Part shown: positions 1 to 9,601 of the stretch, one piece after another
Layout: each line of letters begins with the position of its first letter
Numbering within the stretch: the stretch's first letter is position 1
DNA from: Aquabacterium lacunae
Lineage (GTDB): Bacteria > Pseudomonadota > Gammaproteobacteria > Burkholderiales > Burkholderiaceae_C
Assembly: GCF_004310865.1 (NCBI RefSeq)
Contig: NZ_SIXI01000001.1
Coordinates: 372,001 to 436,000, forward strand
Reading direction: 5' to 3'
DNA length: 64,000 nucleotides
Notes under the pieces: model-generated
The model's database searches: none
What the model was told of the DNA's origin: nothing
The model's input: the letters and a program-made list of their open reading frames with translations, nothing else
Program-made: the position numbers and the translations under genes

Positions 1-1216
1 TGGCCATGACGCAGGTGTGGCACACGCCGTCGGGCGCACGCCATGTGGCCAGCAAAGGCGCGCCCGAGGCCATCTTCGGCCTGTGCCGCCTGGCCCCCGC
101 CGAGCAGGCCCGGCACCTGGCCTGCGTGAGCGCCCTGGCCGCCCGGGGCTTGCGGGTGCTGGCCGTGGCGCAAGCCGAGTGCCCCCCAACGCAGCCCGAT
201 GACGCCCCCCTGACTGCCCTGCCTTTCCGGTGGCTGGGCCTGCTCGCTTTTGAAGACCCCCTGCGCGAAGGCGTGCCCGCGTCGGTGGCACTGGCCCACC
301 AGGCGGGCATCGGCGTGGCCATGATCACCGGCGACCACGCCGACACGGCCCGGGCCATCGCCCAACAGGCCGGCATCTCGGTGGACGGCGGGGTGCTCAC
401 GGGGCAGCATCTGGCCACCATGCCTGCCGCAGAGCTGGTGCAAGCGGTGGCCAAGGTGCGGGTGTTTGCGCGGGTCACGCCGGAACAGAAGCTGCGCCTG
501 ATCCAGGCCTTCCAGGCGCGTGGCGAGGTGGTGGCCATGACCGGCGACGGGATCAACGATGCCCCGGCGCTGAAGGCCGCCCACATCGGCATCGCGATGG
601 GCGTGCGCGGCACCGACGTGGCACGCGAGGCCGCGGGCCTGGTGCTGCTGGACGAAAACTTCTCGCGCATCGTGGGCGGTGTGCGCATGGGGCGGCGCAT
701 CGTCGACAACCTGCGCCACGTGATGGTCTACATCACCGCCATCCACGTGCCCATCGCGGGCCTGGCGCTGTTGCCCATGCTGCTGGGCCTGCCCCCCATG
801 CTGCTGCCCGCGCACATCGTGCTCACGCAGCTGGTGATCGACCCGGTCTGCACCCTGGCGTTTGAAGGCGCTCCCGAACACCCGGCCCTGATGCAACACC
901 CGCCGCGAGACCCGGCCCTGGGGCTGATGGGCGCGCTCAATGCCCACGCCGGGCTGGGCTGGGCTGGCGGGTGTGGTTCCAGCCCAGCGCAAGGGCACTG
1001 TGGGGCGTGGCGGCTGTGGCCTGCACCGCCTTGCTGCTGGCCTTGTGGTGGCCCGGCGCGCGCGCCCTGCTTCGCTTCGGCCTGCCGCCACTGTGGGGGC
1101 TGGCATGGGGCTCGGCCGCCGTGCTGGGCTGCGTGTGGCTCGGTCAGCATGTGTCGCGACAGATGGCGCAGACGCCGCCAGAACGGCCATTTGACTGGAC
1201 GCGCGTTGGCCACTGA
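1..1216 (+). pseudogene. P-type cation-transporting ATPase, 3' part, apparently frameshifted and internally deleted
   Basis: The reading frame is open through the left edge, so the N-terminal half lies outside the window. It encodes the end of the nucleotide-binding domain, the phosphorylation domain with the hinge motif TGDGINDAP at about 541-567, and two membrane helices (about 720-860) ending in a DPVCTLAFE motif like those of membrane helix 6 in this family. After the PPRDP motif near 903-917 the frame turns into Cys/Gly/Pro-rich sequence without helices. A frame offset by one base, open from about 971 to a stop at 1216, instead encodes two convincing hydrophobic helices of the expected C-terminal type. 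Too little sequence lies between the two parts to hold helices 7 and 8. The undisturbed frame would run to 1310, into the tRNA terminator, which argues against it. Ion specificity cannot be read from this part. A sequencing error could explain the frameshift but not the missing helices. Confidence 0.6.
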
Positions 1217-1277
1217 TTGGCCCGACACGAGGTACCGCTTTGGTGCCAATGTCCGCGAATGGGCCGTACTGGACAAG

Positions 1278-1308
1278 AAAAAAGGCCTGCACTTTCGTGC
1301 AAGCCTTT
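1278..1308 (-). terminator. Rho-independent terminator of the tRNA-Lys operon
   Basis: On the minus strand a 12-bp stem with one mismatch and a GAAA loop is followed by a run of six T. It lies 18 bases past the 3' end of tRNA-Lys(CTT). The stem spans 1281-1292 and 1297-1308. Confidence 0.85.
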
Positions 1309-1326
1309 GATTTCTTTTCGAATTTT

Positions 1327-1402
1327 TGGTGGGCCCTGAGTGACTCGAACACTCGACCTACGGATTAAGAGTCCGCTGCTCTACCAACTGAGCTAAGAGC
1401 CC
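1327..1402 (-). tRNA. tRNA-Lys (anticodon CTT)
   Basis: The minus strand folds into a full cloverleaf. It has a 7-bp acceptor stem (GGGCTCT with AGGGCCC), a D-arm with AGCTCAGTTGGTAGAGC, an anticodon loop CTCTTAA giving CTT, a T-arm with GTTCGAGTC, discriminator A and an encoded CCA end. It lies 150 bp downstream of the second tRNA-Lys gene and has its own promoter. Confidence 0.97.
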
Positions 1403-1474
1403 GCACTTTTGACAACGATCGATGCCGATGTCTTGTTGCGTTTCACTGAATTTGATTAATCAGCGAAGATTTGA

Positions 1475-1502
1475 ACTATAGCACGCTTTTTGATGCTGTC
1501 AA
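1475..1502 (-). promoter_or_regulatory. Sigma-70 promoter of tRNA-Lys(CTT)
   Basis: On the minus strand a perfect -35 TTGACA (1497-1502) is separated by 16 bp from a -10 TATAGT (1475-1480). Transcription would start near 1467, about 65 bases before the mature tRNA 5' end. It is one of the closest matches to consensus in the window, as expected for a stable RNA gene. Confidence 0.8.
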
Positions 1503-1528
1503 TCAAATTCTTGATTTTTTTGACAGGC

Positions 1529-1548
1529 ACTGAAGTGCGCACTTCAGT
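1529..1548. repeat. Perfect 20-bp palindrome between the two tRNA-Lys genes
   Basis: ACTGAAGTGCGCACTTCAGT is identical to its own reverse complement. It begins 6 bp past the encoded CCA end of tRNA-Lys(TTT) on the minus strand. No T-run follows on either strand in the usual terminator position. It may be a processing hairpin, a weak terminator or a protein-binding site. Confidence 0.6.
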
Positions 1549-1553
1549 CTCGA

Positions 1554-1629
1554 TGGTGGGTCGTGCAGGATTCGAACCTGCGACCAACGGATTAAAAGTC
1601 CGCTGCTCTACCGACTGAGCTAACGACCC
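1554..1629 (-). tRNA. tRNA-Lys (anticodon TTT)
   Basis: The minus strand gives a full cloverleaf with acceptor stem GGGTCGT paired to ACGACCC, anticodon loop CTTTTAA giving TTT, T-arm GTTCGAATC, discriminator A and an encoded CCA. It is the tandem partner of tRNA-Lys(CTT) and starts 28 bp after the tcdA stop codon. Confidence 0.97.
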
Positions 1630-1641
1630 ATCGAGCCTTAA

Positions 1642-1647
1642 ATTATA
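1642..1647 (-). promoter_or_regulatory. Probable -10 element of tRNA-Lys(TTT)
   Basis: A perfect TATAAT on the minus strand lies 12 bp upstream of the tRNA 5' end, in the short AT-rich gap after tcdA. No good -35 hexamer is present at 16-18 bp spacing, so the tRNA could also be processed from a tcdA transcript. Confidence 0.4.
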
Positions 1648-1657
1648 TACCGAGTTT

Positions 1658-2470
1658 TCAAGCTTTCGCCAGCACCTGGTTCAACAACACGGCTGCGGCG
1701 CTCATGCCGAAGCTCGCCGTGACGGTCACGCTGGAGCCGTAGCCGTGGCAGTTCAGACTGCCGTCGGTGCTGCAGGCCGCGTCTTGTGGTGGACGCACTG
1801 ACTCGCGTGAAAACACGCAGGTCAGGCCCATGGTACCCTTGCGTGCACCCCCATGGCGCTGACGCAAACGCTGGCGCAGGCTGGCCAAGAGAGGGTCATG
1901 GGTCACGTCGGCCAGGTCGGCCACCTCGATGGCATGCGGCCGCAACTTGCCACCGGCCGCGCCCACGGTCACCACGGGCACGCCGTGTTCACGGCCCCAG
2001 GCCGCCAGCGCTGCCTTGGCGCGCACCTGATCGCAGCAGTCGATCACGCCGTCCAGCGGCCCCTGCGCCAGCAGGTGCGCCACATTGTCTTCGTCGACGA
2101 AATCATCGACCGGCACCACCTCGCAGCCTGGGTGGATGTGCGCCACGCGCTCGCGCAGCGCCTCGATCTTGGCCTGGCCCACGGTGTGGGTCAGCGCCTG
2201 GATCTGGCGGTTGATGTTGGACTCGGCCACATGGTCCATGTCGATCAGCACCAGGCAGGCCACGCCACTGCGGGCCAGGGCCTCGGCCGCCCAGGAGCCC
2301 ACACCGCCCACCCCCACCACCGCCAGGCGCAGCGTGCGCAGGCGGTCGTAGGCGGCAGCGCCGTACAGGCGGCGCAGACCGCCGAAACGACGCTCCAGAT
2401 CGGCATCGTACGGCGCGGCATCGGGTGCAACACCCGGTGCAAGCTCCGGGCTGGTGTGCGGCAGGCTCAC
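1658..2470 (-). CDS. tcdA: tRNA threonylcarbamoyladenosine dehydratase TcdA (CsdL)
   Basis: An E1/ThiF-superfamily enzyme that dehydrates t6A37 to the cyclic form ct6A in ANN-decoding tRNAs, using ATP. The protein has RRLYG near the N-terminus, then the nucleotide-binding motif GVGGVGSWAAEALARSG. It also has the DMD and NINRQ motifs that contact ATP, and the C-terminal GSNxCHGYGS-like segment seen as GSLNCHGYGSS. A GTG start at 2470 is preferred: it lies one base after the cpoB stop and has AAGG 9 bases upstream. An in-frame start at 2524 would extend 54 bases into cpoB with unconvincing sequence. At about 270 residues it matches the family length. It is the last gene of the tolB-pal-cpoB run and lies next to the lysine tRNA genes; lysine tRNAs are among its expected substrates. 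Confidence 0.93.
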   Translation of the reverse strand: MSLPHTSPELAPGVAPDAAPYDADLERRFGGLRRLYGAAAYDRLRTLRLAVVGVGGVGSWAAEALARSGVACLVLIDMDHVAESNINRQIQALTHTVGQAKIEALRERVAHIHPGCEVVPVDDFVDEDNVAHLLAQGPLDGVIDCCDQVRAKAALAAWGREHGVPVVTVGAAGGKLRPHAIEVADLADVTHDPLLASLRQRLRQRHGGARKGTMGLTCVFSRESVRPPQDAACSTDGSLNCHGYGSSVTVTASFGMSAAAVLLNQVLAKA

Positions 2471-2471
2471 G

Positions 2472-3263
2472 TCAGCGGGCCTTGCCCGATGCGGTCGGCG
2501 CCGGGCTGGCGGCCAGACGCTCACGGGCCACTTGCGCGGCTTCGGCGTCCGGATAGGCCTTGACCAGGTCTTCCAGCGACTTGCGGGCGGCCTTGCTGTC
2601 TTTCAGCTCGCTCTGGCAGTTGGCGATCGACAGCAGGGCCTCGGGTGCGCGCATGTGCTGAGGGGCCAGGTTCAACAAGGCCTTGAACTGCACGATGGCG
2701 TCCTTGTGCTCGCGCAGACCGTAAAAGGCATTGCCCAGCCAGTACAGGGTCGACTCGCGATAACCGGTCTTGGGGTACTTGGCCAGGAAGGCTTGCAGGT
2801 CTTTGGCGCCGCCGGCGAAGTCGGCCTGCCTCAGTCGGGCCAGCGCATCTTCAAAGGCCTTCTTCTCGTCCGGGTCGGCCGTGAAGGTCTTGCCGTCGAG
2901 CGTGACGGGCTGCGGCTCGAACTTGCTGATGCGCTCGTCCACGCCCTGCTGCAGATCCTTCTGTCGACGCTGGACGTCGGACAGGTCGCGGGCCAGCAAC
3001 TCGTTTTGCCCCCGCTGGGTGGCGAGGTCACCGCGCAGGAGCTCGATCTGGGCGTTCATGTCCAGCAGGCTGCGGCGCAAGGTGTCGATCTGAGCGCTCA
3101 GTGCGTTCAGGCGCGCCGTGAGCGCCTCCTGATCCTGGGTGCGTTGTTGGCGCAGCTCCAGGATGGCCCGACGGGCGTCGTCATCCTCGAACAGGCCAGC
3201 CTGGCTGGTGGTGGCCGCCAGGGCCAGCACCGCCATCATCAAGGGGCGCAACACGGCGTTCAT
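2472..3263 (-). CDS. cpoB: Cell division coordinator CpoB (YbgF), periplasmic TPR protein
   Basis: A periplasmic protein that coordinates outer-membrane constriction by Tol-Pal with septal peptidoglycan synthesis. It has a cleavable signal peptide (hydrophobic residues 6-20, TSQAG cleavage region) and a coiled-coil trimerisation segment rich in Gln, Leu and Arg (about 25-110). C-terminal TPR-like repeats run from about 130 to 250, with the conserved YWLGNAFYGLREHKDAIVQF segment. Its 263 residues are typical. It follows pal by 2 bp and is probably co-transcribed with tolB and pal. Confidence 0.93.
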   Translation of the reverse strand: MNAVLRPLMMAVLALAATTSQAGLFEDDDARRAILELRQQRTQDQEALTARLNALSAQIDTLRRSLLDMNAQIELLRGDLATQRGQNELLARDLSDVQRRQKDLQQGVDERISKFEPQPVTLDGKTFTADPDEKKAFEDALARLRQADFAGGAKDLQAFLAKYPKTGYRESTLYWLGNAFYGLREHKDAIVQFKALLNLAPQHMRAPEALLSIANCQSELKDSKAARKSLEDLVKAYPDAEAAQVARERLAASPAPTASGKAR

Positions 3264-3265
3264 GC

Positions 3266-3805
3266 TCAGCGGGTCTTGAATTCAGCGCGACGGTTCTTGG
3301 CGTAGGCCTCTTCGGTGGCGCCTTCCACAGCAGGGCGCTCCTTGCCGAAGCTCACGGCTTCCACCTGCTCGGCGGGCACGCCCAGCAGGCCCAGGGCCTT
3401 GGCGGTGGCCTGCGCACGCTTCTGGCCCAGAGCCAGGTTGTATTCGCGGCTGCCGCGGGCATCGGTGTGGCCTTCGATGGTCAGGCGGCGCGATTTGTTG
3501 CCCAGCAGCTTGGCGTAGCCGTCCAGGGTGCCGTTGTACTCGGGCTTGACCACGTAGCTGTCGTAGTCGAAGTAGATGACCTTGGCCAGGCTGGCGGCCG
3601 GGTCCACGGTCTCGGCGGGGGTGGTCACCACGGGGGCCACGGCCGACGAAGCGCCGGCGTTGGCGTCCACGCTGCGGGTGGACGACGAATCGACGATGGG
3701 CGCGGCCTTGCTGTCGTCGAGCTTGACGCGCGAGGCACAACCGCCCAGGGTCAGCAGGGCAGCGGCGGTGATCAGGGTCAGGGCAGTGGATGTGCGAATG
3801 GTCAT
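3266..3805 (-). CDS. pal: Peptidoglycan-associated lipoprotein Pal
   Basis: An outer-membrane lipoprotein that binds diaminopimelate in peptidoglycan and is the outer anchor of Tol-Pal. The ATG at 3805 gives a lipoprotein signal peptide ending in the lipobox LGGC (Cys near residue 23). A Ser/Ala-rich linker follows, then an OmpA-like C-terminal domain with IYFDYDSY, the binding motif TIEGHTDARGSREYNLALG and FGKERP. The 179-residue length is normal. An in-frame ATG 48 bases upstream would add charged residues before the signal peptide, so it is rejected. It sits between tolB and cpoB. Confidence 0.96.
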   Translation of the reverse strand: MTIRTSTALTLITAAALLTLGGCASRVKLDDSKAAPIVDSSSTRSVDANAGASSAVAPVVTTPAETVDPAASLAKVIYFDYDSYVVKPEYNGTLDGYAKLLGNKSRRLTIEGHTDARGSREYNLALGQKRAQATAKALGLLGVPAEQVEAVSFGKERPAVEGATEEAYAKNRRAEFKTR

Positions 3806-3865
3806 GGTGGGAAGCTCCAGCGCGAAAACGCCGTCGGTTTCAGATGAAATCACAGGAAAAGGAGA

Positions 3866-5218
3866 TCACGGTCGGCTGACCACGCCTGGGCCCCACACGG
3901 GTTCCCGGACGTCAGCGGCCGAGGTGGTCAGGGTGGCCTTGATGCGGCCATCGAGCGAGGTGGTCATCAGCACGTCACGGCCTTGCGAGCGCGTGGCGTA
4001 AATGATGAGCCGGCTGTTGGGGGCAAAGCTGGGGCGTTCGTCGTCGCGGGTGTCGGTCAGCACACGCACCTCGCCGCTGGCCAGGTTCATCAGGTGCACA
4101 CGGAAGGCGCCGCTGACCTGGCCGATGTAGGCCAGCCATTTCCCGTCGGGGCTGATGGCGGGCGACACGTTGTAGCCGCCCGAAAACGTCACGCGCTGGG
4201 CGCTGCCACCGCTGGTGGGCACGCGGTAGATCTGCGGGCTGCCGCCCCGGTCGCTCACGAAGTAGACCGACTGGCCATCGGGCGCGAAGGTGGCTTCGGT
4301 GTCGATGCTGTTGCTCTGCGTGAGGCGGCGCACGATGCCGCCTTCGGTGCTGATCAGGTACAGCTGCGACAGGCCGTCCTGGCTGAGGGTCACGGCCAGC
4401 TGCCGGCCATCGGGGGACCAGGCCGGGGCGCTGTTGGAGCCCTTGAAATTGGCCAGGATGCGGCGCTGGCCGGTCAGCACGTCCTGGCCGATCACCGTGG
4501 CCTTGCCATGCTCGAAAGACACATAGGCCAGCTGGCGACCGTCGGGCGACCAGCTCGGCGAGATGATGGGCTGGCGGCTGGACAGCGCAGGCTGGGCGTT
4601 TTCGCCGTCGGCATCGGCCACCAGCAGGGTGTACTGCTTGCCCGCCTTGTTGACGTAGGCGATGCGGGTGGCAAACACCCCCTTCTCGCCCGTGAGCTGC
4701 TCGTAGATGTCGTCGGCAATGCGGTGCGCGGCCAGGCGCAGGTCACCAGCGGGCACCACCAGGCTGCGGCCGCCCTGGTCCTTGGCCTTGAGCGTGTCCC
4801 ACAGGCGGTAACGCACATCGAAGCGGCCATCGGCCAGGGGCGACACCGAGCCGGCCACCAGGGCATCGACACCCTTGCTGCGCCATTCGGGCAGTGCGGG
4901 GCGCGAGGCCTCGTCGAGGCGGTCGGCCGAGGCGTCGAGCATCTTGAACAGGCCGCTGCGCTCCAGGTCGGCCCGCACGATGGCCGCAATCGGCTGCGGC
5001 GAGCGGTTTTCGTCGCGGAACTTGCCCATGGCCACGGGGATCTGGGTGGCCCCCACGCCGCTGATTTCGACCTTGAACTGGGCGTGTGCTGGCAGCTGCC
5101 AGGCCAGCGCCGGGCCCAGCAGCGCGCTGGCGACCAGGGCCTTCAGGCTGCGCCTGCGGGCGAAGGCCAGAGGCTGGCTGAGGGGTTCAGGCAAGACACG
5201 CGAGGACAGCAGACGCAT
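3866..5218 (-). CDS. tolB: Tol-Pal system periplasmic protein TolB
   Basis: A periplasmic six-bladed beta-propeller that shuttles between Pal and TolA. The N-terminal 45 residues form a long signal peptide with an RRRSLK segment before the hydrophobic core and an AHA cleavage site. The N-terminal domain (about 47-165) has VEISGVGATQIPVA. Several PAWSPDGRQLAY-type propeller repeats follow (about 215-430). The length of 450 residues is slightly long because of the signal peptide. It heads tolB-pal-cpoB-tcdA, 90 bp downstream of rng. The partner genes tolQRA lie about 38 kb away in this window instead of directly upstream. Confidence 0.96.
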   Translation of the reverse strand: MRLLSSRVLPEPLSQPLAFARRRSLKALVASALLGPALAWQLPAHAQFKVEISGVGATQIPVAMGKFRDENRSPQPIAAIVRADLERSGLFKMLDASADRLDEASRPALPEWRSKGVDALVAGSVSPLADGRFDVRYRLWDTLKAKDQGGRSLVVPAGDLRLAAHRIADDIYEQLTGEKGVFATRIAYVNKAGKQYTLLVADADGENAQPALSSRQPIISPSWSPDGRQLAYVSFEHGKATVIGQDVLTGQRRILANFKGSNSAPAWSPDGRQLAVTLSQDGLSQLYLISTEGGIVRRLTQSNSIDTEATFAPDGQSVYFVSDRGGSPQIYRVPTSGGSAQRVTFSGGYNVSPAISPDGKWLAYIGQVSGAFRVHLMNLASGEVRVLTDTRDDERPSFAPNSRLIIYATRSQGRDVLMTTSLDGRIKATLTTSAADVREPVWGPGVVSRP

Positions 5219-5308
5219 GGATCGTTCAGGGTCGGTTCAGCAGAAACCCGCAATGGTACCGGAGCCTGCGGCTTCACGCAGGTTCACACAGGGCGCCGAC
5301 TGCAGGGC

Positions 5309-6807
<1,499 letters not shown>

Positions 6808-6811
<4 letters not shown>

Positions 6812-7512
6812 GGTGCGGGGTTCTTCCTCAATTGGATGTTGTCGAGCACATGCAGACCGCGCTGCGGATGCTGGCTGGCGTCGACCAAGCCAGCGGCCAC
6901 CTGGGCCACGTGCACCGGGCGGTAGCGGGCCGGCATCAGCCCCCCGGCGAGGCGGCTGCCCCATTGCCCCAGGTGCTCGCCCAGGCGAAACTCGGCACGC
7001 TCGCCCAGCAGCAGCGAGGGCTGGGCCACGGTGAGCGATTCAAAGCCGATGGCCGCCAGGCCTTGCTCCATCTCGCCCTTGACGCGGTTGTAGAACACGC
7101 GGCTGGCGGCGTCGGCGCCCAGCGCGCTGACCACCAGGAACTGGCGCACCCCCTGGGCCTTGGCGTGGCGCGCCAGGGCCAGCACATGGTCGTGGTCGAC
7201 CTGACGAAAGGCCTCTTGCGAGCCGGCCTGGCGGATGGTGGTGCCCAAGGCGCAAAACACAGTGTCGACCTGGAACCACTCGGGGTGCTCGGCCAGGTCC
7301 TGCCAGCTGGTGTGCAGGGCTTGTGCACCTGCTGGCAGCGGGAAGGGGCGGCGCAGCAACACCTTCAGCGCAGACACTCCGGGGTGAGTGGCCAGGCGGA
7401 CCAGCAACTGCTGTCCCACCGCGCCAGTGCCGCCCGCCAGCAGCACGCGGCCGGGCCAGGCACCGGAGTCAGGGGGCAAAAGATGGGCTTGAGCTGGATG
7501 GGCTGAGGGCAT
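6808..7512 (-). CDS. NAD(P)H-binding, atypical SDR-family protein
   Basis: A protein of 234 residues with an N-terminal Rossmann motif GRVLLAGGTGAVGQQLL (about residues 20-36). It then has VDTVFCALGTTIRQAGS and FLVVSALGADAASRVFYNRVKGEME, the atypical short-chain dehydrogenase pattern in which a Tyr-x-x-x-Lys (YNRVK) is kept. It resembles the small NAD(P)-binding oxidoreductases related to HTATIP2/TIP30 and YwnB. The substrate is unknown. The ATG at 7512 lies 16 bp after maf, and its stop overlaps the rng start by four bases, so it is co-transcribed with both. Confidence 0.8.
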
Positions 7513-7528
7513 GGGGCACCAGAAGGCG

Positions 7529-8149
7529 TCAGAACTGCCAGCCCAGGGGGCGCAGCAGTTCGGCGGTTTCGAACAAGGGCAGGCCCATGATGCCGCTGTA
7601 ACTGCCGTCCATGCGCTGCATCCAGGCGGCGGCCTGGCTCTGCACCGCATACGCACCGGCCTTGCCATGGGGCTCGCCGCTGGCCACGTAGCGGTCGATC
7701 TCGTCGGCCTGCAGCACACGCCAGGTCACCACCGATTCAGACACCTTCAGCTGGCCATTCACCACCACGGCCGTGAGCACGCGGTGTGACTGGCCCGACA
7801 GCAGGCCGAGCATGCGGCGGGCGTCGTCGGCATCTTGCGGCTTGCCCAGAATCTGCGGGCCCAGGCACACGGTGGTGTCGGCACACAGCACGGGCGCCTG
7901 CGGCCAACCCTCGGTGGCCATGCGGCGTTGCAGGCGGGCCTGCGCGGCCTCGTGCTTGGCCAGGGTCACGCGGCGCACGTAGTCGTCGGGTGATTCGCCA
8001 GGGCGCTCGGCCTCCAGGGCCTCTGCATCTTCATGCGCATCGGGCAACAGCAGGCGGTGGGCCACGCCGATCTGGTCGAGCAACTGGCGACGGCGGGGGC
8101 TTTGGGAAGCCAGGTAGATGAATGGCGCGGTCACGGGCGGAACAGGCAC
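7529..8149 (-). CDS. Maf-family nucleoside triphosphate pyrophosphatase
   Basis: A Maf/HAM1-like fold enzyme that hydrolyses non-canonical or housekeeping nucleoside triphosphates to monophosphates. The signature [10 protein letters not shown] lies at about residues 15-24. The catalytic region [18 protein letters not shown] and the C-terminal [26 protein letters not shown] are present. The 206 residues are normal. The motifs suggest the YhdE-type dTTP/UTP subgroup, but the subgroup is not certain. It lies 12 bp downstream of rlmH. Confidence 0.9.
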   Translation of the reverse strand: MPVPPVTAPFIYLASQSPRRRQLLDQIGVAHRLLLPDAHEDAEALEAERPGESPDDYVRRVTLAKHEAAQARLQRRMATEGWPQAPVLCADTTVCLGPQILGKPQDADDARRMLGLLSGQSHRVLTAVVVNGQLKVSESVVTWRVLQADEIDRYVASGEPHGKAGAYAVQSQAAAWMQRMDGSYSGIMGLPLFETAELLRPLGWQF

Positions 8150-8161
8150 GAAATGGGGTGA

Positions 8162-8629
8162 TCAGGCCCGATGGTACGGGTGATTGTTGCGCAGCGACCA
8201 GGCCCGGTAGAGCTGCTCAAGCAGCAGCACGCGGGCCAGCGCATGCGGCAAGGTCATGTCCGAGAGGCGGATGGCTTCGTCGGCGGTCTGCTTGAGGGCC
8301 GGGTCGATGCCGTCGGCGCCCCCGATGACGAAGACCACATCACGGCCGTCGTGCAGCCAGGCTTCGGCGCGCTCGGCCAGCTGCACACTGGTCAGGCGGG
8401 CGCCGCGTTCGTCGAGGATGACCCGGCGCACGCCTTTGTCCATGGCCGCTTCCATCTTGGCCGCCTCAGCCCTCATGATGGCCTCGACGGGTTTGCCTTC
8501 GCGGGGTTCGGCCTTCAGGGCCTTGACTTCGACCTTCCAGTCGGGCGGGAAGCGCTTGAGGTAATCCTCGCAGGCCTCCTGGGCCCAGTCGGGCAGGCGG
8601 TGTCCGATGGTGACGACGGTGAGCTTCAT
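8162..8629 (-). CDS. rlmH: 23S rRNA (pseudouridine1915-N3)-methyltransferase RlmH
   Basis: A small SPOUT-class methyltransferase that methylates pseudouridine 1915 in helix 69 of 23S rRNA in assembled 70S ribosomes. At 155 residues it is the exact family length. The SAM-binding knot is seen as VVFVIGGADGIDP, followed by LSDMTLPHALARVLLLEQLYRAW and the C-terminal NNHPYHR. The rsfS-rlmH order is conserved in many bacteria. Confidence 0.96.
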   Translation of the reverse strand: MKLTVVTIGHRLPDWAQEACEDYLKRFPPDWKVEVKALKAEPREGKPVEAIMRAEAAKMEAAMDKGVRRVILDERGARLTSVQLAERAEAWLHDGRDVVFVIGGADGIDPALKQTADEAIRLSDMTLPHALARVLLLEQLYRAWSLRNNHPYHRA

Positions 8630-8704
8630 GGGCCAGAAAATGAACCGCCTGCCGCGGCCACGGCGTCAGGCCGCTGCCAGGGCAGGCGTGGGGGTGGGCA
8701 AGGG

Positions 8705-9601
8705 TCAGCGGGCGGTCTTCTTGGCCGCCACCTTGCGAGCCACAACCTTCTTGGCCGCGGGAGCAGCCTTCTTGGCGGCTACCTTCTTCACGGCCGGCTT
8801 GGCGGCGGTGGTTTTGGGGGCTGCTTTGGGTGCTGCTTTGGGTGCTGCTTTGGGGGCAACCTTCGGGGCAGCCACCTTCTTGGCCGCGACCTTCTTCACG
8901 GCCACGGGCTTGGCAGCCACCTTGGGTGCGGCTTTCTTGGCGGCAACCTTGCGCACCACCGGCTCGTTGACCACCACCTTGGTGACCACGGCCTTCTTGG
9001 CGGCAGGCTTCTTGGCAACAGGTTTGGCGGCCGTCTTGGCTGCAGGCTTGGCGGCCGTCTTCTTGGCAGCATTCTTGGCCGCAGGCTTGGCGGTCGGACG
9101 GGCCAGCGCCTCGGCCTTGGCCGTGGTCTTGCGAGCCGCCACCTTGCGGGCTGCGGGCTTGGCGGCCGGTTCTTCAGCCGCCTTGGCCTTGCCCTTCTTG
9201 GCCGGCTTGGGCTCTTCGTCCATGGGCTCCGACGCCTTGACCAGGCCCTTCTTGACGGCCTTGGTCGCGATCGCCACGGGCTTCTCGCCCCAGATCTCTT
9301 CGAGCTGGTAGTACTGGCGGATCACGGGCTGCATCACGTGCACGACGGCGGCGCCGCAGTCCACGATGATCCATTCGCCGTTGGATTCACCCTCGGTGCG
9401 GATCACCTGGAAGCCGGCGGCTTTCACCGACTCGCGCACGCTGGAGGCCAAGGCCTTGGTCTGGCGGTTGGACGTGCCGGAGGCGATCACGACGCGCTCG
9501 AACAGCGGCGACAGGTGCTCGGTGTTGTAGACGACGATGTCCTGAGCCTTGACGTCTTCCAGGCCATCGACGATGGCGCGTTGCAGTTTACGGATGTCCA
9601 T
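8705..9601 (-). CDS. rsfS: Ribosomal silencing factor RsfS with a long histone-H1-like Lys/Ala tail
   Basis: RsfS binds ribosomal protein L14 and blocks 30S-50S joining under nutrient limitation. The ATG at 9601 begins [27 protein letters not shown]. The conserved domain covers about residues 1-120 (RVVIASGTSNRQTKALASSV, GEWIIVDCGAAVVHVM). About 170 further residues are almost entirely Ala, Lys, Pro and Val in AAKK/APKA repeats, like histone H1 or AlgP tails. RsfS is usually 105-135 residues, so this 298-residue protein is more than double. The tail is in frame with no stop and has the same high GC. It overlaps the nadD 3' end by 14 bases. The tail could bind nucleic acid, but that is inference. 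Confidence 0.9.
   Translation of the reverse strand: MDIRKLQRAIVDGLEDVKAQDIVVYNTEHLSPLFERVVIASGTSNRQTKALASSVRESVKAAGFQVIRTEGESNGEWIIVDCGAAVVHVMQPVIRQYYQLEEIWGEKPVAIATKAVKKGLVKASEPMDEEPKPAKKGKAKAAEEPAAKPAARKVAARKTTAKAEALARPTAKPAAKNAAKKTAAKPAAKTAAKPVAKKPAAKKAVVTKVVVNEPVVRKVAAKKAAPKVAAKPVAVKKVAAKKVAAPKVAPKAAPKAAPKAAPKTTAAKPAVKKVAAKKAAPAAKKVVARKVAAKKTAR
8820..8855 (-). repeat. Three tandem 12-bp repeats inside the rsfS tail
   Basis: On the plus strand the unit GCTGCTTTGGGT occurs three times without a gap, the third copy with one change. The repeats encode successive Ala-Pro-Lys-Ala blocks of the basic tail. Slippage could change tail length between strains. Confidence 0.9.

Noticed and set aside
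8816..8860. Short tandem repeats considered as a CRISPR-like array.
   Set aside because: The units are 12 bp with no spacers and are codons of the rsfS tail.
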